A DNA stretch of 64,000 nucleotides from the NCBI RefSeq assembly GCF_014161445.1, contig NZ_JABBXA010000031.1:20862-84861 (forward strand), written 5' to 3'. The position numbers were made by a program, and so were the translations under genes. This document shows positions 24,368 to 31,320 of this stretch, piece after piece; the stretch's first letter is position 1, and each line of letters opens with the position of its first letter. This DNA comes from Microbispora sp. H13382. GTDB lineage: Bacteria > Actinomycetota > Actinomycetes > Streptosporangiales > Streptosporangiaceae. A model generated the notes under the pieces. It ran no database searches. It saw only the letters and a program-made list of their open reading frames with translations, and was not told where the DNA came from.

Positions 24368-25825
24368 TCAGGTGTCCGCTCTCGCCGGATCCACCGGTTG
24401 GCGGCCACCGCCGTGGAGGTCGCCGAGGGACGACGTCAGCAGTGTGCGGAACGTCTCGGCGAGGTGCCGCGCGGTCGTGGCGGAGAACAGGTGGGCCGCG
24501 TAGTCCAGGAAGCCGAGGTGTTCGCCGTCGTCGACGACGAACGTGAAACTGAGGTCGGCCCAGGGCAGCCCCGGCCCCACGCGGAGCCGCCGGGCGGTCG
24601 CGCCCGGGAGGTCGATGCGTGGCCGCCCGGGCTCGTCGACCACGATCAGAGTGCGGCACAGTCGCATGGCGCCGGACCGCGACCTGCGGATGAGCCGGAC
24701 GAGGTCGTGCTGGGTCACGTTCCGGTGGACGAGGGCCTCGTGGACCTTCCGCTTGGTCTGCCTGACGAGGTCCGCGTACGACTGGCCGGGGGCGAGCCGC
24801 AGCCGGAGCGGCAGGAGCCTGGTGAGCGGGGCGATCATCTGATCGCGGTCGGCGGCGCCCCGGTAGGACACCGGAGTGCCCACGATGACGTCGCGTGCGC
24901 CGCCGGCGGCGTGCAGGAGAAGGGCCGTCGTCGCGGCGAGCAGAACCAGGGGCGTGGTGTGGAGCCTGCGGCAGGCGGCGCGGAGGTTCTCGGCGAGTGC
25001 GGCGTCGAGCGCGAACGCCACCCGGTCGCAGTGGGGCGGTGCTCCCGGTGCCAGGGTCGGGGGAATCGTGGTCGCCGTGTCGGGAGACAGGCCGCGCAGG
25101 TTGTCGAGCCAGTAGGTCAGCGCCGCCGGGTCGCGTGGCGTCGAGCGTTGCCGGATGGCGTACGGACCGGGCTGCATGGAAGGCGGCGCCGACCGTAGGG
25201 GACGGTGTTCGACGCAGGCGCGGTAGTGCTCGGCGAACTCCCGCATGAAGGTGCGCATGGCCCAGTCGTCGGCCACGACGCGGTGGAACTGGACACAGAG
25301 GATCATCGCCTCGGGCGACATCTCCAGGAGGGTGGCGCGCATGGGGCTCGCGGCCAGGTCGATCGGCCGCCGGGCGAGTTCCCGCAGCTTCACCGCGGCC
25401 TGCTCGGGGGAGCACGTGTGGTGGGCCATCTCCGGCACGTTCCGCGCGGGCAGGACGACCTGGAGCAGTTGGTCTCCGTCCAGGACGAACCGGCTTCGCA
25501 GTGCCTCGTGACGGGCCACGATCCGGGCGACCGCCGAGGCGGCGGCCTGCCGGTCGACGTGCCCGCGTAGCTCCAGAGCGAAGGATTCGAGGTGGTGGGA
25601 CGGCCCGTCGCCGTGCCGGCCGTCGAGCCATATCGACTCCTGTTCCAGCGTCATGGGATAGGTCCACGACGGCGTCGTGAGCGCCTTCCCCGGGGAGTCG
25701 TCGCCGGCCCGGCTCGGACGCCGCCGAGTCTCACCCGCCGGCCGGGGGAGGACGCCCGGCGGCCCGCCCTTCCGGATGCCCGTGCCGAAGTCGGTTCTCA
25801 CGGAGCCTTCCCGCGATCTGCTCAT
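24368..25825 (-). CDS. Stand-alone condensation-domain-like protein with altered HHxxxDG
   Basis: The 485-aa protein is one NRPS condensation/CoA-acyltransferase fold without A or PCP domains. An N-terminal tail of about 55 residues precedes YPMTLEQESIWLDGR (a C1-like motif). RHEALRSRF is followed by the active-site region CVQFHRVVADDW; aligned to HHxxxDGW this gives His181-Arg182-VVA-Asp186-Asp187, so the second (catalytic) His and the Gly are replaced. Later blocks are present: VIVGTPVSYRG, the NVTQHDLVRLI loop, and WADLSFTF. It may bind rather than condense, or use another mechanism. It marks the left side of the biosynthetic region. Confidence 0.75.
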   Translation of the reverse strand: MSRSREGSVRTDFGTGIRKGGPPGVLPRPAGETRRRPSRAGDDSPGKALTTPSWTYPMTLEQESIWLDGRHGDGPSHHLESFALELRGHVDRQAAASAVARIVARHEALRSRFVLDGDQLLQVVLPARNVPEMAHHTCSPEQAAVKLRELARRPIDLAASPMRATLLEMSPEAMILCVQFHRVVADDWAMRTFMREFAEHYRACVEHRPLRSAPPSMQPGPYAIRQRSTPRDPAALTYWLDNLRGLSPDTATTIPPTLAPGAPPHCDRVAFALDAALAENLRAACRRLHTTPLVLLAATTALLLHAAGGARDVIVGTPVSYRGAADRDQMIAPLTRLLPLRLRLAPGQSYADLVRQTKRKVHEALVHRNVTQHDLVRLIRRSRSGAMRLCRTLIVVDEPGRPRIDLPGATARRLRVGPGLPWADLSFTFVVDDGEHLGFLDYAAHLFSATTARHLAETFRTLLTSSLGDLHGGGRQPVDPARADT

Positions 25826-27249
25826 GGTTTGGGTTCCCCCGTCGTCGAGTGCGGGTCCCGGAGGGGCGTCGGCGATCGAGCCGACGCCTTCGGCGATCTC
25901 AGCGGTGATTGCCTTTTCAAGTACAAGCGCGGGAAAGCCAACGCTTGTGCGGGCTTTCGCGTACCGCGCCCGTCCCTATCCTGTGCGTGCGCACGAAGGG
26001 TGAGAGGTCCCGAAAGACTCGGGCGGTGAACGGCGAGGATGAGCGTGACTTGACGAAGCAGGTGCTAATGGCTGATCGCTCTATAGCAATATCGTCAACG
26101 TATTCGCGGCCCCGCCGGCCCGTCAAGGCCGGCCGTACCGTCCCGGGACGGTACGGCCGCCCGTACGTGCTCAGACCTGTCGCCGGTGTGCAACTGTACG
26201 GCTGTGCACTCGCACACTTTTTCCGGATGGTGATGGTGGAACGTGCCAGGCTGATGCCGGCGAATTCCAATTGCGGGGCGTGCAAGCCGGACTGCGGTCG
26301 GTGACAGCCCGGGACCCCTCGGCGCCGTGGTGCTGTTCACAGCCGAACTTGACACTTTGCGCGGCTCCGGGTTAACGTCGAAATACATTTCTGTGGCAGG
26401 CGCGTCCGGCGTTCATTCTGACCGGCCCTGCGCGGCGTCGTCGAATCGTTTTATTCGGCACGCTCATCCAGTGAAGTCTCTCGCCGTACCGATCACTGAC
26501 AGGGCCGTCCGGGCGGTGACGCGGTGGGGCGGAAACCGTCCGGGCCGCGGGCTCACCCGGCCGTCTCCGCTCGGCGGCGCCTGCCGGGCGGGCGCTGATC
26601 AGGCGACCCGTCGAGCGGTATGAGCAGGCAATATCTGTCCGCAGTCAGGCGAGCGACGCCCGTTGCCGGGCGTGGCGCCGGTTCCCGGCCCTCCGGCCCG
26701 TTCTGTGGGAGCGGTGTCATGACGCGCTGCTCCTTCCGCGGACGCACCGGATTGTGTCGCACAAGTCGCATCCGCCGCACAATCACCACTCGGATTGCGC
26801 ACGAGCCCGAATTCGGATCGGTCCACAGCGAAAACACTGATCTGGTCGGCGCCGATTCCTCTGCTTACACATTGCCTCCGCCGCCGGGGCGTGCTTAGCA
26901 TGCGTCGGTCGAGGAATGAAACCGGCCAATGAAACCATCGGGAGGCTCGTTGTGCACTGCCGGAGGGTGCCGAGATCACACGGCGGTCCGTTGACAGGAT
27001 TATGTGCAGGCGTGACGTGAGCGACTCTCCGGGGCGCGACTCCGGTCCTCATCGCCACCGCGGGTGTCGTCCGGAGTTGCGTGCGCCGATCTGTGGGTTT
27101 TCCTGAAACGGTCGGGAGCAAATGGAATACGGCCGGTATCCGCCGGGTCACCGGACGGTGTGCCGCCCGGCCGGCCACGTCGCACTCGTCCGCCGCCGGA
27201 TAAAAGCCGGGGAGGACTGGACTCACATTCTGCATACGGGTGATGACGC
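25826..27249. other. 1.4-kb non-coding stretch of lower GC at the left edge of the cluster
   Basis: No frame here has the codon bias of the neighbours; the open frames found are short and full of Arg/Ser/Cys. GC drops noticeably around 26040-26460. The stretch holds a 30-bp perfect palindrome (26130-26159), an inverted repeat CGAAT-N6-ATTCG (26442-26457) and a CCGAATTCGG palindrome (26807-26816). It lies between the starts of two divergent genes, so it must contain the promoters of the condensation-like protein and of the StrR-type regulator. It may be a recombination boundary. Confidence 0.55.
26130..26159. repeat. 30-bp perfect palindrome without a loop
   Basis: The half-site CGGCCGTACCGTCCC (26130-26144) is followed immediately by its exact complement (26145-26159). 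It is 305 bp upstream of the condensation-like gene, too far from any stop codon to be an ordinary terminator. It could be a dyad operator or a structured element. Confidence 0.6.
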
Positions 27250-28410
27250 ATGGAAGAAAATCGTGGGAACGGTTCGGATCCGGATGGTTATTGTGCCGCC
27301 GAGGGCCGGTGGAGCGATTTTCCGGTCCCGCCCTCACTTGCGAGGTCGCGGGTGCTGTCGATCGGCTCGCTGCTGCCGCCGAGGTCGCTGCGTCTCGAGG
27401 GTGAGAACGTCGAGCACACCCGTGTGCTGGCAGAGCTACGGGTCGCCCTCCCGCCGATCATCGTCCATCACCCGTCCATGCGGATCATCGACGGGATGCA
27501 CCGCGTCGCGGCCGCGAGGCGGCGTGGCGAAACGACGATCCACGCCGTGCTGTTCACCGGGGACGAGCGTGAGGCGTTCGCTCTCGCGGTGCGGGCCAAC
27601 ACCGCACACGGTCTGCCGCTCTCGTACGCCGACAGAGCGGCCGCGGCGGTCGAGATCCTGCGTTACTTCCCGGGCCGGTCGGACCGCTGGGTGGCGGCGA
27701 CCACGGGACTGAGCGCGGCGACGGTCAAGAACATCCGGGACCGGACGATACCTCCGGGCCAGGAGCCCGGGAAACGCATGGGCAGGGACGGCCGTATGCG
27801 GCCGGTGAACGGCAGCGCCGGGCGTAAGCACGTGCAGGAACTGGTGGAGAAGAATCCCGGCGCCTCGCTTCGGCAACTCGCCCGCGCGGCCGGGGTCTCT
27901 CCCAACACCGTGCGCGAAGTGCGCAGACGCATGCTGCAGGAGAAGGACACCGCACCGGACGCCGGGAAGACGGCCGGACAGGAAGACCGGGCCGCCTCCG
28001 GCGAGGTCGCCGCCCAGGTGACCGAGCCGTCCATTCCCGAGCCGCACATCCCCGAGCCGTCCATCGACGGAGTGCTGCGGCGGTTGAGCAAGGATCCGTC
28101 GCTCCGGTTCACGGAGTCGGGGCGTAGCACCATCCGGTGGTTCTTCTCGCGGGTCCTACGGCCCCGCGAATGGGCCGGCGTCATCGACGGCCTGCCCCCG
28201 CACACCGCCTTCGTCCTGGCCGCCGTGGCCGACAGGTGCGCCGCCGAATGGCGGGATCTCGCGTGCCGTCTGCGCGATGTGGGCGGGTCCGAATCCGATC
28301 GGGGGAAAGGCTCCCCGAGACGCCGATCCGGGTCGTGGCGCGGAAACGGCCGGACCCGGGCGGGTCCCGACTTCCGGTCGTCACCGGGTGTGGACGGTCC
28401 GGCGGTCTAG
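27250..28410 (+). CDS. StrR-type pathway activator with ParB-like domain
   Basis: The 386-aa protein begins with a ParB/Sulfiredoxin-like domain (VLSIGSLLPPRSLRLEGENVEH, then PPIIVHHPSMRIIDGMHRVAAARRRG, and ANTAHGLPLSYADRAAAAVEIL). Two HTH segments follow (DRWVAATTGLSAATVKNIRDR and SLRQLARAAGVSPNTVREVRRR) and a Pro/Glu linker. The arrangement is that of StrR and its relatives, which activate aminoglycoside and glycopeptide clusters by binding GTTCGA-type inverted repeats. The C-terminal 60 residues are basic and low-complexity. It is the first gene of the cluster on the plus strand, followed 117 bp later by a LuxR-type regulator. Confidence 0.85.
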   Translation: MEENRGNGSDPDGYCAAEGRWSDFPVPPSLARSRVLSIGSLLPPRSLRLEGENVEHTRVLAELRVALPPIIVHHPSMRIIDGMHRVAAARRRGETTIHAVLFTGDEREAFALAVRANTAHGLPLSYADRAAAAVEILRYFPGRSDRWVAATTGLSAATVKNIRDRTIPPGQEPGKRMGRDGRMRPVNGSAGRKHVQELVEKNPGASLRQLARAAGVSPNTVREVRRRMLQEKDTAPDAGKTAGQEDRAASGEVAAQVTEPSIPEPHIPEPSIDGVLRRLSKDPSLRFTESGRSTIRWFFSRVLRPREWAGVIDGLPPHTAFVLAAVADRCAAEWRDLACRLRDVGGSESDRGKGSPRRRSGSWRGNGRTRAGPDFRSSPGVDGPAV

Positions 28411-28527
28411 ATCCGTTCGGCCTCTCCGCGTGACCGCGCACGCCGCCTCCCCGGCCCGATTCCCGCGCAATCCGCACCGCACCGGACAAGCAGCCGACGA
28501 GGGAAGATGGATATGAAGGAGACGCAG

Positions 28528-30015
28528 ATGGCGGGCACGGGCGGAAATCCGCTGGATTTCGCCGCGGCCGCCCCCTCGTATATCAGCGACGTCCTGTATC
28601 TGATCGCCTCCGGTTACGAGGACCTGGTCGACTGCGAGGCCGTCGAGCGGCTCAACCAGGCGAACATCAGCTTCGTCCGGGGGGAATTCGTCAACGCGCT
28701 CGGCCTGATCGAGGCCGTTCTGGCCGATCTGGACAGGTCACAGCCCGCCTACACGAGCATCGCGGCGTTCAGGATGCTCCTGCAGTCCGTGGTCGGCCCC
28801 GATCCCGACCGCTGGAAGGCGGACGTCGACGAGAGACTCCTCGCCGTTCCCGGACCCCCCAAAGTCGTCCACCTCTGTATCGAGTCGGACCGGCTCTGGC
28901 ACTCGGGCCGGCTCTTCCAGGGGCTCAGGCTGAACCAGCACGCGCTCCAGCAGTCCCGGCACGATTGCGGCCAATGGCACCTTTACGCCCTCGTCCTCCT
29001 GGCCAAGAAGCTCACCGACATGCATCTCCGCGGGCAGGCGCACAGGCTGGTCGGCAAGGTCGAGGCATGTGTCCACGACTCCGGGCTGCTGGCCTTCGAG
29101 CCCGTGGTGGAAGCCCTGCGGTCGTCCCTGCACCTGCAGGCCGGCGCGTTCGAGAAGGCGCTGGCGTCCGTCGCCGAGACGCTGGAGGTCGCCCAGCGCC
29201 GGGGATCGATAATCGGGGTCGAGCTCGCGCTCTCGGTGGCGGCCGTGACCCATCTCCGTCTCGGGAACCGCGACGAGGCGGCCGCGTGCCTCAAGCTGTT
29301 CCACGCCCGGAACGGGCAGCACACTCCGGCCGACACCAGGGCGCGGGCGGCCTTCGCCGAGATCTCCCTGGTGGCCGCGGAGGAGGGACCGCGTGCGGGC
29401 GCCGAGGAGATCCGGGACCGGTGGCATCTCCTCGCGACCGAGTCGGCGTGCTTCGCCGAGGACGTCACCCGGCCGGCCTGGCTGGTGGCCGTCGCGCTCC
29501 GGGCGGGGGACGCCGCGCTGGCCGAGCGGGCGCTGTGCGCGATCGAACGGCTGGCCGGCGACAACCGCGAGGTCCAGCTGCTCGCGGTCGCCGAAGAGCA
29601 CGCGCGGGCCGTGTACCGGGGCGACGGCCGGTCGCTCCCGCTGCCGCTGGACCTCGACGCCGGCGCCCGTCCCGGAACCGGCGCCGCTCTCGCCACGTCG
29701 CAGGAGCCGAAGAGATCGTCGGTGCCGCCCCGGGTCCGCCCGGCCCGGCAGGCCGCGTCGGCGGCCAGGCCCGCCTGCCCGCCGACGCTCACCGCCCGGG
29801 AAAGCGAGGTCGCGACTCTCGTGTCGCGCGGCATGACCAACCGGCAGGTCGCCAACGAGCTCGGGCTCTCACCGCACACCGTGAACTTCCACTTACGGCG
29901 GATCTTCCGGAAGTTCTCCGTGTCCAGCCGCACCCAGCTCTGCCGGCTCATCGCGCAGACGGGCCCGGTGCCTGCGCCCGGGCTCGGGCCCGGGCGGGAC
30001 GCCGAGCCGCGGTAG
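28528..30015 (+). CDS. LuxR-type (TPR plus GerE HTH) transcriptional regulator
   Basis: From the ATG at 28528, which has AAGGAG seven bases upstream, the protein is 495 aa; two more ATGs at 28507 and 28513 are possible. Residues 1-400 are helical and TPR-like (EAVERLNQANISFVRGEFVNALGLIEAV; LHLQAGAFEKALASVAETLEVAQRRG), without a LAL-type P-loop. The C-terminal HTH reads LTARESEVATLVSRGMTNRQ followed by VANELGLSPHTVNFHLRRIF, which is a typical LuxR/GerE domain. It lies between the StrR-type gene and the tRNA-like gene and is a likely cluster activator. Confidence 0.85.
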   Translation: MAGTGGNPLDFAAAAPSYISDVLYLIASGYEDLVDCEAVERLNQANISFVRGEFVNALGLIEAVLADLDRSQPAYTSIAAFRMLLQSVVGPDPDRWKADVDERLLAVPGPPKVVHLCIESDRLWHSGRLFQGLRLNQHALQQSRHDCGQWHLYALVLLAKKLTDMHLRGQAHRLVGKVEACVHDSGLLAFEPVVEALRSSLHLQAGAFEKALASVAETLEVAQRRGSIIGVELALSVAAVTHLRLGNRDEAAACLKLFHARNGQHTPADTRARAAFAEISLVAAEEGPRAGAEEIRDRWHLLATESACFAEDVTRPAWLVAVALRAGDAALAERALCAIERLAGDNREVQLLAVAEEHARAVYRGDGRSLPLPLDLDAGARPGTGAALATSQEPKRSSVPPRVRPARQAASAARPACPPTLTARESEVATLVSRGMTNRQVANELGLSPHTVNFHLRRIFRKFSVSSRTQLCRLIAQTGPVPAPGLGPGRDAEPR

Positions 30016-30060
30016 GACGGGCGGGACGATCACCACGCCCGGGCTCGCGTCATCACGGAG

Positions 30061-30145
30061 CGGAAGGGGCAGGATTCGAACCTGCGTGGGCTTTCACCCG
30101 ACCGGGTCGCCCCGGTCCTCGTTGGGCCGCTTCGAGTACCCTTCC
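30061..30145 (-). tRNA. Class II tRNA-like gene with aberrant anticodon arm
   Basis: An 85-nt cloverleaf reads on the minus strand. The acceptor GGAAGGG/CCCTTCC is perfect, with discriminator G. The linker is TA, the D stem is CTCG/CGAG with an 11-nt loop, the variable arm GGGT-GAAA-GCCC has a tetraloop, and the T arm GCAGG-TTCGAAT-CCTGC is perfect. The anticodon arm is abnormal: stem GACCG/CGGTC (possibly 6 bp) with an 8-nt loop GGGCGACC that lacks U33, and no base 26. Long variable arm plus G73 suits serine acceptance, and SerRS does not read the anticodon. CCA is not encoded. It lies 46 bp after the VlmA-like transferase gene on the same strand. It may be a dedicated aminoacyl donor, or a decayed tRNA. 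Confidence 0.65.
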
Positions 30146-30173
30146 CTGTCCCGCGTCGCCGGGATCCCTCCCG

Positions 30174-30207
30174 GTCACAGGATGTTCGTCGTCACAGGAT
30201 GTTCGTC
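30174..30207. repeat. 17-bp tandem duplication at the 3' end of the VlmA-like gene
   Basis: GTCACAGGATGTTCGTC occurs twice without a gap (30174-30190, 30191-30207). The second copy contains the last codons and stop of the transferase gene; the first lies in the spacer to the tRNA-like gene. It could be a slippage product or a target-site-like footprint. Confidence 0.8.
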
Positions 30208-31196
30208 GCTCGCACCAGGGCCCACAGGGACCGCGGCGACAGTCCGCCGTCGAAGGCGAAATACTCGGGCAAAATCGCCGACGGACCCCACTTGAGCTTG
30301 TACTCCAGCTGGCTCTTCGCCGGGTAGACACGATCGCCGTGGTCCGCAATGAGCCGGATGATCCGCGCGCCCGCTCCGCTGGCCGTCGGCAGCTCGTGCT
30401 CCTCGTCCAGGCCGGTGAAGGGCGTGAAGCCGAAGTGCAGCCAGGGCGTGCCCAGGGCGCGGAAGTGTTCGACGGCGTGGAAGTTGATCGCCTCCATGAC
30501 GCCGGGCGGGCAGTCGGGCAGGCGGCGGCTCAGGTCGTGCAGCCAGCCGGGGCGCGAGCCGTACACGGGGGCGAAGGAGACGTACGCGACGGGCCTGCCG
30601 CCGATCGTCCCGAGGAACAGCTTGCGCAGCGGCTGCCACTCCCCGCCGATCTCGCCGATCAGGAATGTCAGCTCCTTGGTGTGCCGGCCCTTGTCGCGCA
30701 GCCAGCGTGCGTCGATCTCGGCGACGTCTTCGGCGTATCGGGTGGCGTCCACGACCGCTGTCTCGAGGCCGGCGCGCAACGCGCGGGATATCTTGTTGCG
30801 CAGTTTGAGGAACCGTTTTCCGCGCAGGTTGAAATCCGCCAGCTCCACGGCATAGGACGCACCGACCTGATTCACGGTGAATCCCAGCTCGGCGAACAGT
30901 TCCGCGTCCGCGCGCTGAAGCTGCACGCCGATGACACGGCGGCCGCCGGCGTGGGCGTGCTCGATGAACCTGGTTTGCAGCTCCTTCCTGGTCGCGGCGC
31001 CGGTGAACGGCCCGCCGAACTGCAGCCACCTGCGTCCGTGCGGCCGGTAGCACACGAAACCGTCGATCCCTGGCCAGGCGAAGTACTCGTTGCCGCGGTT
31101 GAGGGCGAGGAACGCGCTCGGGTTGTCCGCGTGCCGTTCGAGGCCGGACAGGATGTCGTCCCGGCTCTGCAACCGGGGCGAGTCGGGCGCCTTCAT
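30192..31196 (-). CDS. VlmA/MprF-like aminoacyl-tRNA-dependent transferase (DUF2156)
   Basis: The 334-aa soluble protein from the ATG at 31196 (GGGAG upstream) corresponds to the C-terminal GNAT-type synthase domain of MprF. Conserved blocks are DNPSAFLALNRGNEYFAW, LRGKRFLKLRNKISRA, the WLRDKG region, GRPVAYVSFAPVYGSRPGW, and GVMEAINFHAVEHFRALGTP followed by WLHFG. Such domains move an amino acid from aminoacyl-tRNA to a lipid or small acceptor; VlmA of valanimycin biosynthesis moves serine to isobutylhydroxylamine. No membrane flippase domain is present, which argues for a small soluble acceptor. The tRNA-like gene follows directly downstream, and the biosynthetic operon is divergent from it. 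Confidence 0.82.
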   Translation of the reverse strand: MKAPDSPRLQSRDDILSGLERHADNPSAFLALNRGNEYFAWPGIDGFVCYRPHGRRWLQFGGPFTGAATRKELQTRFIEHAHAGGRRVIGVQLQRADAELFAELGFTVNQVGASYAVELADFNLRGKRFLKLRNKISRALRAGLETAVVDATRYAEDVAEIDARWLRDKGRHTKELTFLIGEIGGEWQPLRKLFLGTIGGRPVAYVSFAPVYGSRPGWLHDLSRRLPDCPPGVMEAINFHAVEHFRALGTPWLHFGFTPFTGLDEEHELPTASGAGARIIRLIADHGDRVYPAKSQLEYKLKWGPSAILPEYFAFDGGLSPRSLWALVRATNIL

Positions 31197-31279
31197 GCCT
31201 GCTCCCAACGGTTCGGAGTTCGTCGGTCCCGACCCTAGGGACCTCCTCTGACGTCGGGTCGACGCCGCGCCCCCGGTCA

Positions 31280-31311
31280 TGTCAGGGCTGTGTCAGGGCC
31301 GGCTCCAATAC
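31280..31311 (+). promoter_or_regulatory. SARP-type direct-repeat box and -10 of the main biosynthetic operon
   Basis: TGTCAGGGC occurs at 31280-31288 and again at 31291-31299, an 11-bp pitch. Taking heptamers, the second ends at 31297 and exactly 8 bp separate it from a -10-like CAATAC at 31306-31311. This is the geometry known for SARP activators. The expected transcription start falls two or three bases before the ATG at 31321, so the mRNA would be nearly leaderless. Confidence 0.6.
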
Positions 31312-31320
31312 TTGCGAAGC

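Noticed and set aside
25909..27249. Several 90-190-codon frames in the gap before the StrR-type gene
   Set aside because: They are rich in Arg, Ser and Cys, lack third-position bias and ribosome sites, and overlap each other on both strands; none resembles a precursor peptide or a transposase.
30061..30145. Reading the tRNA-like gene as an ordinary tRNA-Ser(CGA) or as tRNA-Sec
   Set aside because: CGA occurs in the loop, but the loop has 8 nt without U33 and the arm is out of register; the acceptor plus T stems add to 12 bp, not the 13 of tRNA-Sec, and no UCA anticodon is present.
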